A DNA stretch of 14,095 bases from UBA1038 sp964480995 (GTDB taxonomy: Bacteria; Bacillota; Clostridia; Christensenellales; Aristaeellaceae): positions 1-14,095 of the forward strand of contig CAYZRZ010000042.1 of the NCBI GenBank assembly GCA_964480995.1, in the 5' to 3' direction. Within the stretch, counting starts at the first letter, position 1. Every line of letters begins with the position of its first letter. Under the pieces are notes generated by a model, which did not search any database, was not told the origin of the DNA, and saw nothing but the letters and a program-made list of their open reading frames with translations. This document shows positions 1 through 8,277 of the stretch, one piece after another. Both the position numbers and the translations under genes were made by a program.

Positions 1-85
1 CTGTATAAAAGCCAAGCAGCGCGAACAGCAGGCACAGGGGGATCATGGCCACCCGCAGGATGGTCAGCTTATTGGGCAGATTCAT
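1..85 (-). CDS. pgsA: CDP-diacylglycerol--glycerol-3-phosphate 3-phosphatidyltransferase, N-terminal fragment
   Basis: Partial gene leaving the window at the left edge; only 28 codons are visible. The peptide begins MNLPNKLTILRVAMIPLCL and continues into a hydrophobic stretch, which matches the usual PgsA start (NLPNxLTxxR followed by the first membrane helix). PgsA makes phosphatidylglycerol phosphate from CDP-diacylglycerol in the cytoplasmic membrane. The catalytic CDP-alcohol phosphatidyltransferase motif lies outside the window, so the name rests on the N-terminus and on position. The ATG shares ATGA with the rimO stop codon, with a GAGGA ribosome binding site about 6 bases upstream inside rimO, so translation is probably coupled. 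A pgsA gene directly after rimO is common in Firmicutes. Confidence 0.8.
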   Translation of the reverse strand, partial: MNLPNKLTILRVAMIPLCLLFALLGFYT

Positions 86-1401
86 GCCGGGTCCTCGCAG
101 GCAGCGCCGATCAGGTCGTAGGGTTCGGCCTTTATCAGCTTGACATCGACAAAATCGCCGGGCTTGAGCGGCTGCTTTGCCTCAAAGCGGATGATACCGT
201 CCGCGTCCGGGGCCTCCCAGGCGGAGCGGCCGGTGTACAATCCGGCCTGCCGCCCCGTGACCAGCACGCGGCAGACAGTGCCTACGCGCGCTTCATTGCG
301 CTCCCTACTGATGCCGGCTTGCTGGCTCATCAACAGGTCAAGCCGCCGCTTCTTTTCTTCCTCGGGGATCTGGCCGTCCATCAGGGCAGCCGCCGTATCC
401 TCCTCAGGCGAGAAAGTAAAGGCCCCCATGCGGTCAAAGCGCATATCGCGGCAGAAGGCCATCAGCTCTTCAAAGTCTTCCTCGGTTTCTCCCGGGAAGC
501 CGACGATGAAGGTGGTGCGAAGCGCAAATCCAAGGCTTCGGGCGTAGCTGAGCACTTCCCTCACCTGGTCGATATCGCCCCGGCGGCGCATGGCCTTGAG
601 TATCCTTTTAGAGGCGTGCTGCAGGGGCAGGTCAAGGTAGCGGCAGATATTTTCGTGGGCGGCCATCTCGTCGATCAGCGCTGTATCGGTGCCGTCCGGG
701 TAGCAGTACAGCACCCGCAGCCACTCAAGGCCCTCCACATCCAGCGCCGCGCGGCGCAGCAGGTCCTTCAGACGCTCCGGTCCCAGGTCGCGCCCCCAGC
801 CGGTGGTATCCTGCGCAATCAGGATCTGCTCCTTCACCCCCTGCCGCGACAGCCCCTTCATTTCACCGAGTATGTCTTCCATATCACGTGAATGGTGGCG
901 GCCCCGGATGAGGGGGATGGCGCAAAAGGCGCAGCGGTTGTCGCAGCCCTCGCCGATGCGCACATAAGCTGTGTACTTGGGCGTGGTCAGCACGCGGCCG
1001 CAGTGCAAAAACGCTGTCTTTCGCTCGGTATTCATGCGCCGCTCACCCTTTTCAAGCGCGATCCCGATAGCCTCGGCCAGGGTATCGTACTGGGTGACGC
1101 CGCTGAGCACGTCGATCTGGGGGATCTCGCGCATCAGATCCTCGCCGTAGCGCTGGGCCAGGCAGCCGGTGACCACCAAGGCACGGCATTTGCCTGTCTC
1201 CTTATACTGCGCCATCTCAAAGATGGTGTCGATGGATTCTTCCTTGGCAGAGGTAATAAAACCGCAGGTGTTGACCACCAGCACCTCCGCGTCCTCCGCC
1301 TTGTCGGTCAGCTCATAGCCTTCCTGACTCAGCAGGGAAAGCATTTCCTCTGTATCTACACGGTTCTTCGCGCAGCCCAGCGAAACAACCCCAACTCTCA
1401 T
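82..1401 (-). CDS. rimO: Ribosomal protein S12 methylthiotransferase RimO
   Basis: Radical-SAM enzyme that adds a methylthio group to a conserved aspartate of ribosomal protein S12 in the cytoplasm. The 439-residue length is normal for the family. The N-terminal MTTase domain carries the three cluster cysteines C10 (SLGCAKN), C46 (NTCGF) and C80 (TGCLAQR). The radical-SAM motif CxxxCxxC is at C153, C157 and C160, followed by IRGRHHSR, typical of RimO. A TRAM domain for substrate binding fills the last 65 or so residues. All six cluster ligands are present, so the enzyme should be active. GTGAGG sits about 7 bases before the ATG. RimO is preferred over MiaB because of the SLGCAKN start and the IRGRHHSR segment. 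pgsA overlaps its stop codon. Confidence 0.95.
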   Translation of the reverse strand: MRVGVVSLGCAKNRVDTEEMLSLLSQEGYELTDKAEDAEVLVVNTCGFITSAKEESIDTIFEMAQYKETGKCRALVVTGCLAQRYGEDLMREIPQIDVLSGVTQYDTLAEAIGIALEKGERRMNTERKTAFLHCGRVLTTPKYTAYVRIGEGCDNRCAFCAIPLIRGRHHSRDMEDILGEMKGLSRQGVKEQILIAQDTTGWGRDLGPERLKDLLRRAALDVEGLEWLRVLYCYPDGTDTALIDEMAAHENICRYLDLPLQHASKRILKAMRRRGDIDQVREVLSYARSLGFALRTTFIVGFPGETEEDFEELMAFCRDMRFDRMGAFTFSPEEDTAAALMDGQIPEEEKKRRLDLLMSQQAGISRERNEARVGTVCRVLVTGRQAGLYTGRSAWEAPDADGIIRFEAKQPLKPGDFVDVKLIKAEPYDLIGAACEDPA

Positions 1402-1447
1402 GCCCTGTCCTCACAAAATCGTTTACAAAAATAGATAGCCATGCCGC

Positions 1448-1476
1448 ATTATACCATAGCCAAAACAGCCGCACAA
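1448..1476 (-). promoter_or_regulatory. Sigma-A type extended -10 promoter for rimO-pgsA
   Basis: Read on the minus strand, TATAAT (1453 to 1448) is preceded by TGG, giving an extended -10. A weak -35 TTGTGC (1476 to 1471) lies at 17 bases. The leader to the rimO start is about 40 bases. Confidence 0.6.
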
Positions 1477-1514
1477 GCGCAAAATGCGAATAAATGTTCG
1501 CTATTTTATCCGAT

Positions 1515-1543
1515 TTGACCGCGGGCTTTCTCCGTGCTACGAT
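1515..1543 (+). promoter_or_regulatory. Sigma-A type promoter for the GNAT gene
   Basis: TTGACC (1515-1520), a 17-base spacer ending in TGC, and TACGAT (1538-1543) form a good extended -10 promoter. Transcription would start near 1550, just before the ribosome binding site AGGGAGG (1554-1560). It points away from the rimO promoter; the two -35 boxes are about 38 bases apart. Confidence 0.65.
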
Positions 1544-1567
1544 CGATCCTATCAGGGAGGGACGGAC

Positions 1568-2011
1568 ATGATCAGAGCGATGAACCCGGGCGACAGGCAG
1601 GCATATTTCAACATGGCGGCGGCTTTCTACGCCTCGGATGCCGTGATCAGGAAGGTCACAGTACAGGTCGTGGAGTCCGTCTTTGATGACATCATGGCCG
1701 GCAGCCCGCATATTGAGGGCTATATGCTTCTGGATGAGGCCGGCGCCGGTGCCGGCTATGCGCTGCTGGCTCATTCCTTTTCCCAGGAGGCTGGCGGCCG
1801 GGTGCTGTGGGTGGATGAGATCTATATCCGCCCCCAATACCGCGGGATTGGCCTGGCCAAGGAGTTGCTCATCTTTGTCAAAGAACATTTTGCCGGCAAG
1901 GTAAAAAGAATTCGCCTCGATGTGGAGGCGGATAACGAAAAGGCGGTTGCCTTGTATGAAAAGATGGGCTTTGTCCCATTGAATTATCAGCAGATGATCA
2001 TAGATCTGTAA
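1568..2011 (+). CDS. GNAT family N-acetyltransferase
   Basis: 147-residue single-domain GNAT protein that would transfer an acetyl group from acetyl-CoA to an amine or protein N-terminus; the substrate cannot be told. The acetyl-CoA loop is Q90-Y-R-G93-I-G95 after strand VDEIYIRP. Motif B, ADNEKAVALYEKMGF (121-135), is typical of the family. The ATG at 1568 is chosen because AGGGAGG lies 7 bases upstream and because the earlier in-frame ATG at 1484 is upstream of the predicted promoter, so it would not be in the transcript. It is the only plus-strand gene in the window, divergent from rimO and convergent with the flavin reductase gene. It is probably monocistronic. No clear terminator was seen in the 44 bases after it. 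Confidence 0.88.
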   Translation: MIRAMNPGDRQAYFNMAAAFYASDAVIRKVTVQVVESVFDDIMAGSPHIEGYMLLDEAGAGAGYALLAHSFSQEAGGRVLWVDEIYIRPQYRGIGLAKELLIFVKEHFAGKVKRIRLDVEADNEKAVALYEKMGFVPLNYQQMIIDL

Positions 2012-2055
2012 TCCACTGTCAGCCACAGTCATTAACGAACCGCGGCTCCGTCCGC

Positions 2056-2652
2056 TCAGTGCTTTCTCATTCTCCTGTTGAGCACCTCAGCGCGAGCGAC
2101 GCTGTAGCCGAAAAAGCCCTCCGGCTGGCCGACGGACACATATTCCCCGTGGCTGTAGGCGATCAGATTCGCCTTTGCCAGATCCAGCCTGCCTTTTTCA
2201 TCCAGCAGGTATTCCTGCGCGCCGACGGATACGATGCCGGCTAAAAACATATGGTGCGAGCCCAATTCCAGCTTCTGGCGCACCTTGCAGCTCAAATACA
2301 GCGGGCTCTCCTGGATGCAGGGAGCATAGGCCATGCCCTCGGCCGGCCGGGCATGCAGCTCGCATTCATCAAACTTGTCGATGTCGCGGCCGGAGCGCAC
2401 GCCGCAATAATCCGCCGCCTTCATCAGCTCGCGGCTGACCAGGTTGATCACAAACTCACCCGAGCGCTCGATCACGCCATAGGAATGACGCTCCGGCCGC
2501 ACGGAGATGGACAGCATCGGCGGGTCTGAATTGATGATGCCCACCCAGGCCACGGTGATGATGTTGGGCTTGTCCTCCGGCCCCGCGCAGCTCACCATCG
2601 CCAGCGGCGCGGGTGCCAGCAGCGTTCCTGTTCCTATCGGTTTAAATGCCAT
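2056..2652 (-). CDS. Flavin reductase-like FMN-binding protein
   Basis: 198-residue protein of the flavin reductase-like/flavoredoxin family, a split-barrel fold that binds FMN and moves electrons between NAD(P)H or other carriers and flavin. Visible family features are NIITVAWVGIINSDPPMLSIS (about 30-50) with the following arginine-rich phosphate-binding turn (VRPERHS), GEFVINLVS (65-73), the DIDKF segment (90-94) and HHMFLAGIVSV (133-143). The ATG at 2652 is preferred because GAGAGGAAGAGG lies just upstream; an in-frame TTG at 2673 would put the start ahead of this site. It is the last gene of the polA operon, 24 bases after the solute-binding protein gene. Its electron donor and acceptor are unknown. 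Confidence 0.85.
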   Translation of the reverse strand: MAFKPIGTGTLLAPAPLAMVSCAGPEDKPNIITVAWVGIINSDPPMLSISVRPERHSYGVIERSGEFVINLVSRELMKAADYCGVRSGRDIDKFDECELHARPAEGMAYAPCIQESPLYLSCKVRQKLELGSHHMFLAGIVSVGAQEYLLDEKGRLDLAKANLIAYSHGEYVSVGQPEGFFGYSVARAEVLNRRMRKH

Positions 2653-2676
2653 TCCCTCTTCCTCTCCGCCCAAGCG

Positions 2677-4218
2677 TCAATCGCCTATGCCGCGGAGCAC
2701 ATCCGGTTCGCGCAAGTCGCGGGCGGCGGTAAACATGTCTCTGGTAATGATCGCCCCATTGCGGTAATACAGGCTGACCAGGGGGCAGTCTTCCACAAAC
2801 TGGGCCTGTATCTCATAGAGCTTCTGCGCGTAGGCCTCCCTGCCCATGGTCTCGCGCAGCTCCTTGAACAGCTTATCCATGCGATCGGATTTATAGCGCA
2901 TATAATTGCCCGTGTTGCCGCTGATCAGCAAAAAGCCGGGATCGGGCACCGGATCCATGTTGAAAGCCACCAGCGCCAGATCAAAGCTGCCGGCCTTCAG
3001 CAGCTCCTGGGCTCTGGAAAGGCTCACCACATCCACACGCGCCTCAACGCCTACTTCTTTAAGCATTTGGGCAATCTGCTGGGCGGTGGACATCCGGGCT
3101 CCGTCGCTGCCCTCATCATAGACGACCAGGCGGAGGCTGAGCTTCTTGCGGGTGCCGCTGATAATCCTGGTTAAAATGCCGTTCTCGTCAGGATCCCCCC
3201 AGCCGGCCTGGGCCAGCAGGTCTTTGGCCCGCTGCGTATCCTGCCGCAGGGTGCTTGATACACCTCCCTGCATCCAGGTGCCCACAGGCATAAGCGTATC
3301 GCTCCTGGTCACCATGCCCATGTAGCTGCTGTTGACCAGAGAGTCGATATTGATCGCGAAGCGGATCGCCTTGCGTACCTTGGCATCCTCCAGTTCGTAG
3401 GAACTATAATTAAACAACAGGGTTTCCAGCTGCTTGGTGCGGTAAGTGATATTGAGCGTGCTCACGCCGCTGCGGTACTGGGCGGCATTGAGCGCGCGGG
3501 TGACAATAGCGTCCACGCGGTTGTATTCATAGCTGGATACCAAATCATTGTTGCCCGCGTGAAACACGGTCATGATCTCCTGAAGGCTCAGCGGACCGCC
3601 CCACCAGGTCCCGTTAGCCGTCAGCATCATATAGTTGCCGGGCACATAGTTAGCCAGCCTGTACGGCCCCGTGCCGGGCGGATTGCCCGCCTGGATAGCC
3701 GCGGCAGGCAGTATGGGAAAGTTCATCCCAAACAGGAAGCCGTAGTTCTTTCGGTTGGTCTTGATTTCCAGCGTCAGCTCGCCGGTTGCCTTGACATCCG
3801 TGATCAGATAGCGCAGGGAAGCATAGGGGCCGCGGTAGCTGATGCCCTCCCCGGTCGCCAGCCGGAGGATCTCTTTGGCAGTCGCTTCGGCGTCCGCCGC
3901 CGTCAGGGGCGTACCGTCATGAAAGGTCACGCCCTCCCTGAGGTAAAAGGTCCAGGTGCTGCCGTCGGTGCTCGATTCCCAGCGTTCGGCCAGCGCCGCC
4001 TGTGGCGCGTAGTCATCATTGATCTGCACAAGCCCTTCATAGATCAGAGAGGTCAGGGCCATCATATCCCGTTCAGGGGAGATGAGCGGATTGATATAAT
4101 CGCTGCTGCCCCCGACCATGCCCAGCGTCAGGAGGCTGCCCCGGCCCATCGAGGCCGCGGCCCCCAAGGGGGATAAGAGCAGCGCCAGAATCAGCAGATA
4201 CGCGGATAGTCTCTTCAT
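2677..4218 (-). CDS. Peptide/nickel-type ABC transporter solute-binding protein (SBP family 5), no lipobox
   Basis: 513-residue extracytoplasmic binding protein of the family that delivers peptides, nickel or similar ligands to ABC importers. Residues 1-22 form a signal peptide (MKRL, then a hydrophobic core ending in GAAA). The family signature follows: LIYEGLVQINDDY (58-70), LAERWESSTDGSTWTFYLR (77-95), GVTFHDGTPLTAADA (96-110). The ATG at 4218 is chosen because the signal peptide begins there and GAGGAG lies upstream, 11 bases away, a slightly long spacing. Longer in-frame starts would add a non-signal, transglycosylase-overlapping stretch. There is no cysteine after the signal core, so it is not an obvious lipoprotein, unusual for a Gram-positive binding protein. 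No permease or ATPase gene is nearby, so it is an orphan whose partner and ligand are unknown. Confidence 0.85.
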   Translation of the reverse strand: MKRLSAYLLILALLLSPLGAAASMGRGSLLTLGMVGGSSDYINPLISPERDMMALTSLIYEGLVQINDDYAPQAALAERWESSTDGSTWTFYLREGVTFHDGTPLTAADAEATAKEILRLATGEGISYRGPYASLRYLITDVKATGELTLEIKTNRKNYGFLFGMNFPILPAAAIQAGNPPGTGPYRLANYVPGNYMMLTANGTWWGGPLSLQEIMTVFHAGNNDLVSSYEYNRVDAIVTRALNAAQYRSGVSTLNITYRTKQLETLLFNYSSYELEDAKVRKAIRFAINIDSLVNSSYMGMVTRSDTLMPVGTWMQGGVSSTLRQDTQRAKDLLAQAGWGDPDENGILTRIISGTRKKLSLRLVVYDEGSDGARMSTAQQIAQMLKEVGVEARVDVVSLSRAQELLKAGSFDLALVAFNMDPVPDPGFLLISGNTGNYMRYKSDRMDKLFKELRETMGREAYAQKLYEIQAQFVEDCPLVSLYYRNGAIITRDMFTAARDLREPDVLRGIGD

Positions 4219-4258
4219 GCGGTTTTCAACTCCTCGGGCGGTCCCGGATGCCATGCGC

Positions 4259-5104
4259 TCAGTGCGTGCTGTCATATTCGTAAAACAGCGCATAGGCATT
4301 CATCACTTTCTGTACATAGTCCTTCGTGTCCTCCATGGGGATCTGGTCTATCCGCAGCGTCCGTTTGTCCTGGGCATATTTGAGCGCCCAGAGCTTTACA
4401 TTGTTTGCCCCTGCGTGGTAGGCGGAGGCGATCATCACCGGATCGCCGTTAAACTGGTTGCTGAGGTAGCCCAAATACCAGGCCCCGAAGCGGATATTGA
4501 GCCCCGGCTCAAACAGAAGCTCATAGCTGTAGGGGCGCACGGCCAGACGGCCGGAGATCCATTCTCCCGTATCCTGCATGATCTGCATCAGCCCCCTGGC
4601 GCCGACGCGCGACTCAGCCTTGGCATCATAATGGCTTTCCCTGGCGATGATGGCGGATATAAAGGACCGGTCCACTTGAAACTCCTGCGCAGACTGCCGG
4701 ATATACTCATCATAGCCTGAAGCCCTGCGCATCTGTACGTAATAGCCCAATTCCTTCTCATGCGCTTGGATACGGGCTTGCCGCTCATCGCGCAGAGCCT
4801 GCAGGCGGGATTGCTCCCGGGAATAGCGCAGAAAACTGAAGGCCAGCGCAAGCAGGAGCACCCCGAAAAACAGGCCGCGGATCACGCGGCCAAAACCGCC
4901 GCCGCGCCTGTCACGGCGGGTATCCCGCCGGTCATCCCGCCTGCCCCGGCGGTCATCCCGCGTCTCCCGCCGCCGCTCGCTGCGGCGCCGGCGCGCCTGT
5001 TTTTCATGCTCAGGCACGCGGAAAGGGTCCTCCCGCTGCGTTTGAAACTGCGCGCTGTATCTGGGCGCGGGGCGGCCTCCCTGAAGCGGTTGTCTGTCAG
5101 CCAC
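4259..5104 (-). CDS. Membrane-anchored lytic transglycosylase (SLT domain)
   Basis: 281-residue wall enzyme that would cleave the MurNAc-GlcNAc bond of peptidoglycan, leaving 1,6-anhydro ends. Residues 1-70 are cytoplasmic and highly charged, with Arg/Asp repeats at about 38-67. One transmembrane helix (about 73-92) follows, then a short charged linker (about 95-120) and the outside SLT domain (about 130-275). The catalytic glutamate is E156 in IIARESHYD. Further SLT motifs are GARGLMQIM (168-176), ASAYHAGANNV and YVQKVM. The start is GTG, with GAGGAGG 7 bases upstream; it overlaps the coaE stop by 8 bases. The position after polA-coaE is seen in other Clostridia. It could act in growth or sporulation; the sequence does not decide. 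Confidence 0.9.
   Translation of the reverse strand: MADRQPLQGGRPAPRYSAQFQTQREDPFRVPEHEKQARRRRSERRRETRDDRRGRRDDRRDTRRDRRGGGFGRVIRGLFFGVLLLALAFSFLRYSREQSRLQALRDERQARIQAHEKELGYYVQMRRASGYDEYIRQSAQEFQVDRSFISAIIARESHYDAKAESRVGARGLMQIMQDTGEWISGRLAVRPYSYELLFEPGLNIRFGAWYLGYLSNQFNGDPVMIASAYHAGANNVKLWALKYAQDKRTLRIDQIPMEDTKDYVQKVMNAYALFYEYDSTH
4900..4990. repeat. Degenerate 21-base in-frame repeats coding Arg/Asp-rich tail
   Basis: CGGTCATCCCGC occurs at 4929-4940 and again at 4950-4961, a period of 21 bases, with more diverged copies around them. Read on the minus strand the units code RDDRRGR, RDDRRDT and RDRRGG-like heptads in the transglycosylase N-terminus. The period is a whole number of codons, so unit gain or loss keeps the frame. 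Confidence 0.6.
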
Positions 5105-5711
5105 CTCTAGCCCTCCTCAGCGCGTCCTGCCACAGGCTGATGGCCTTGGCAGCGCTTTCTTCCTTCGTGCCGCGCGTATCGATGCTATGGTTGGCCCTCC
5201 TGCGCTTTTCCCTGGCGGGCAGCTGCGCGCGAACGCGGCGGAAGGCTTGCAAAAAGCCGTGCTCGTCCCGCCTCATCACGCGGCGTATCTGCTCAAAGAC
5301 GGGCGCGTAAGCGCACCACACCTCATCGCACATGCTGTCCCAGCCCACCTCATACAGCAGGGGAACATCGATCACCAGCGCGGGAAGATCCTTGTTTTCT
5401 TCTATCCTGCGCTCAACCTCCTCGCGGATCATCGGGTGCAGGATGGCGTTGAGCGCCTGCAGGCTCTCCTTGTCGGCAAACACACGGTCGCCGAAACGCT
5501 TGCGGTTAAGCTTTTCCCCGTCAAACATGTCATCGCCAAAGCGCGCGCGAAGCAGGGGCAAAGCCGCCCCGCCCGCCTGCGTGAGGCTGTGGGATATCTT
5601 GTCGGTATCGATCACATAGGCCCCTTCCCGCACGAGCGCCCCGGCAATGTTTGACTTGCCGCTGGCGATCCCGCCGGTCAGGCCGATGATGTAGGGTTTA
5701 CTTCGTTTCAT
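5097..5711 (-). CDS. coaE: Dephospho-CoA kinase
   Basis: 204-residue cytoplasmic kinase for the last step of coenzyme A synthesis, phosphorylating the 3'-hydroxyl of dephospho-CoA with ATP. The Walker A motif is G13-G-I-A-S-G-K19-S20. VIDTDKISH (33-41) is the family's acidic substrate motif. HPMIREEVERRI and VIDVPLLYEVGWDSMCDEVW are the conserved central segments, and the lid region with QLPAREKR and IDTRGTKEES is present. The length is normal. The start lies inside the last codons of polA (14-base overlap), with AGGAAA about 9 bases upstream. The end overlaps the transglycosylase GTG. This packing indicates one operon with coupled translation. Confidence 0.95.
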   Translation of the reverse strand: MKRSKPYIIGLTGGIASGKSNIAGALVREGAYVIDTDKISHSLTQAGGAALPLLRARFGDDMFDGEKLNRKRFGDRVFADKESLQALNAILHPMIREEVERRIEENKDLPALVIDVPLLYEVGWDSMCDEVWCAYAPVFEQIRRVMRRDEHGFLQAFRRVRAQLPAREKRRRANHSIDTRGTKEESAAKAISLWQDALRRARGG

Positions 5712-8259
5712 ACCAGCTGTTTCCTGTCTTGATATCGCTTTGCAGGGGCACCTTCAGCTTGATGATCCCCTCCATGCTTTCGCGCAGCAGCCTGACAACC
5801 TGCACGGCCTCTTCCTGAGGCGCTTCGATCAGCAGCTCATCGTGCACGGTGAGGATCAGCTTTGACTTCAGCCCTTCCTTGCTCAAACGCTCGTGCACCC
5901 GGACCATGGCCGCCTTGATAATATCGGCCGCCGTGCCCTGGATGGGCATATTCATCGCCACGCGCTCGCCGAAATTGCGCTGGTTGGCATTGCCGCTCTT
6001 CAGTTCCGGCAGCTTGCGCCGTCTCCCGTAGAGCGTCGCCGCGTACTCGTTGAGATAGCCTTCCTTCTTGGCGGTCTCCATGAACTCATGCACTTTGGGG
6101 TACCGCTCAAGATACCTGGCGATAAACTCGCCGGCGCGCTTGATGCTGATGCCGATGTTGCTGGCCAGGCCAAAATCGCTGATGCCGTACACGATGCCGA
6201 AATTGACCGCCTTGGCGGCCGAGCGCATCTCACCTGTCACCTGCTGCATGGGCACCCCGTTGATCTCGGCCGCCGTTCGGGTGTGGATATCCTGCCCGCA
6301 GTTAAAGGCATCGCACATCGCCTCGTCGCCTGACATGTGGGCCAGCACGCGCAGCTCGATCTGCGAATAGTCGCCGTCCACCAGCACGCAGCCGGGTTTG
6401 GCTACGAAAGCCCGCCTGATCTCGCGCCCCATCGGGGTGCGCACGGGGATATTCTGCAGGTTCGGCTCGTTGGAACTGATGCGGCCCGTGGCCGTGCCCA
6501 CCTGGTCAAAGGTGGTATGGATGCGCCCCGTGGCATCCACTTTGCGCAGCAGCCCCTCGATATAGGTGCCGTTGAGCTTCACGATCTGGCGGTATTCCAA
6601 TATCTTATCGATGGCGGGATGCAGGGCCTTAAGCCCCTCCAGCGTATCCGCGTCGGTTGAGTAGCCTGTGCGGGTCTTGCGGCCGGAAGGCAGTTTCAGG
6701 TCCTCAAACAGCACCCGGCCCAGCTGCTGGGGGCTGTTGATATTAAAGCCCTTCACGCCGGTCAGAGCGTAGATCTCCTCCTGCAGCTGCTTAGTCTGTT
6801 CCGAGAAGCGCTGCCCCATGTCAATCAGCGGTTCCTTGTCCACCTGGAAGCCTTCGACCTCCATATCAAACAGCACGCGTACCAGCGGCAGCTCAATGTC
6901 AAGGTACAGCGCTTCCATGCCCTCCTGCCTGACCCCCTCCAGCCTGTCCTTTAATAGCAGGGCGATACCCTGCGCGTCCTGGGCCGCGAAGTTTGACAGC
7001 TCATAGCCCCGCTCCTGCGGATTGCGCAGGTAGCACAGCACCATGGTATCGTGGATCACATCCGGGATCGGCAGGTTCAGCACCGGCAACCGGTGCAGGA
7101 AGCGTTTCGCGTCATGCGTAATCAGCCCCGTCTTTTGAAGCAGGGGCGCGATGGCTTTTAAAGCCTCCTCCATGGTGGGTGCTGAAGAGGTGTTGAACAG
7201 ATCCTGCTGCGCTTCCTGGAACTTCAGGCGGATGGCCTGACCATCAGGCTTTGAAAAGCTGAGCCCTTCCTCGTTGAGGCAGAGGATCAGGCTCCCCCGG
7301 CCCAGATACTTCGCGAAAGCCAGCAATTCATCGATATGCCGCGCCTCCTTGACAGGCGGCAGGCTCGCGTCGTCCTTGAGCGATGAGGGGGCATCGGCCG
7401 CGGCCGACATCTTCATCACCTCGGCGGCGATCACGTTGAGCTGGTATTTCTTCAGCAGCGGCAAGGCGCCCTGCAGCTTCGTGACCGTCCACTCGCCGAA
7501 GGCGGCGTTCAGGGGCGCGTCCCGGTCGATGGTGGCCAGCCGCTTGGACATACGGGCCTGCTCCTTGTTATCCCGTACCTTCTCGCCCAGCTTGCCCTTG
7601 ATCTCCTCGGCATGCTCCAGTACGCCTTCCAGGGTGCCGTAGCTGTCCAGCAGCTTCACAGCTGTCTTTTCGCCCACGCCGGGGATGCCGGGGATGTTAT
7701 CGCTCGAGTCCCCCATCAGGCCCTTCCAATCGGGCACCTGCTCGGGGCTGACGCCGAAGTATTCCTTCACACCCTTGGGGTCAAACAAGATCGTCTCCGA
7801 TATGCCCTTCCTGGTGAACAGCATTTTTGTATCATCTCCGACCAGCTGCAGCGCGTCCCGGTCGCCGGTCAGCAGCAGGGCTTCTATCCCACGCTCGTTC
7901 GCCTGGCGGGAGATGGTGCCCAGGACATCATCGGCCTCCCAGCGCGGCACGATCACCACGCCGATGCCCATCGCCGAAAGAAGCTCCTGGATCAGCGGAA
8001 ACTGAGGACGCAGCTCATCGGGCATGGGCGAGCGCCCTGCCTTATATTCCTCATACCCTTCATGTCGGAAGGTGGGTGTATGGTCATCAAAGGCAACGGC
8101 GCAGTACTGCGGCCGCTGCTCCCGGAAAACGCGCAGCAGCATGCTTAAAAAGCCGTGCACGGCATTTGTATATACGCCATCCGCGTCCATGAGCGGCAGC
8201 GCGTGGAAGGCCCGATACATCAGGCTGTGTCCATCTACGATCACGCAGCGTTCCTGCAC
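5698..8259 (-). CDS. polA: DNA polymerase I, proofreading-defective type
   Basis: 853-residue polymerase for Okazaki fragment processing and repair synthesis. The N-terminal 5'-3' exonuclease (about 1-285) has DGHSLMYRAF, GDRDALQLV and the helix-hairpin GDSSDNIPGIPGVGEKTA. The middle domain (about 305-455) has the 3'-5' exonuclease fold but lacks the catalytic DxE (LILCLNEEGLSF instead), so proofreading should be lost, as in many Firmicutes. The polymerase has motif A VDGDYSQIELR with Asp630, motif B RSAAKAVNFGIVYG and motif C TVHDELL with Asp807. The GTG at 8259 is favoured because GAGGTGAT lies 4 bases upstream (8 from the GAGG core). An in-frame ATG at 8265 and GTG at 8268 would sit on that site and leave almost no leader; the ATG cannot be excluded. 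Confidence 0.95.
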   Translation of the reverse strand: MQERCVIVDGHSLMYRAFHALPLMDADGVYTNAVHGFLSMLLRVFREQRPQYCAVAFDDHTPTFRHEGYEEYKAGRSPMPDELRPQFPLIQELLSAMGIGVVIVPRWEADDVLGTISRQANERGIEALLLTGDRDALQLVGDDTKMLFTRKGISETILFDPKGVKEYFGVSPEQVPDWKGLMGDSSDNIPGIPGVGEKTAVKLLDSYGTLEGVLEHAEEIKGKLGEKVRDNKEQARMSKRLATIDRDAPLNAAFGEWTVTKLQGALPLLKKYQLNVIAAEVMKMSAAADAPSSLKDDASLPPVKEARHIDELLAFAKYLGRGSLILCLNEEGLSFSKPDGQAIRLKFQEAQQDLFNTSSAPTMEEALKAIAPLLQKTGLITHDAKRFLHRLPVLNLPIPDVIHDTMVLCYLRNPQERGYELSNFAAQDAQGIALLLKDRLEGVRQEGMEALYLDIELPLVRVLFDMEVEGFQVDKEPLIDMGQRFSEQTKQLQEEIYALTGVKGFNINSPQQLGRVLFEDLKLPSGRKTRTGYSTDADTLEGLKALHPAIDKILEYRQIVKLNGTYIEGLLRKVDATGRIHTTFDQVGTATGRISSNEPNLQNIPVRTPMGREIRRAFVAKPGCVLVDGDYSQIELRVLAHMSGDEAMCDAFNCGQDIHTRTAAEINGVPMQQVTGEMRSAAKAVNFGIVYGISDFGLASNIGISIKRAGEFIARYLERYPKVHEFMETAKKEGYLNEYAATLYGRRRKLPELKSGNANQRNFGERVAMNMPIQGTAADIIKAAMVRVHERLSKEGLKSKLILTVHDELLIEAPQEEAVQVVRLLRESMEGIIKLKVPLQSDIKTGNSWYETK

Positions 8260-8277
8260 CTTCATCACCTCGGGGAT

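Noticed and set aside
319..891. Long plus-strand open frames opposite rimO, and similar ones across polA and the other minus-strand genes.
   Set aside because: They are shadows of GC-rich genes, lack ribosome binding sites and show no recognisable domain.
1484..1567. Longer start for the GNAT gene at ATG 1484.
   Set aside because: It lies upstream of the TTGACC/TACGAT promoter, while ATG 1568 has AGGGAGG at 7 bases.
2012..2055. Possible bidirectional terminator between the convergent GNAT and flavin reductase genes.
   Set aside because: Only 4-5 base stems (ACTGT/ACAGT, GCGG/CCGC) with no T tract were found.
5705..5735. ACAGGAAACAGCT before coaE resembles the lacZ leader found in cloning vectors.
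   Set aside because: The bases are codons of the conserved polA C-terminus (TGNSWY), so there is no vector or lacZ sequence here.
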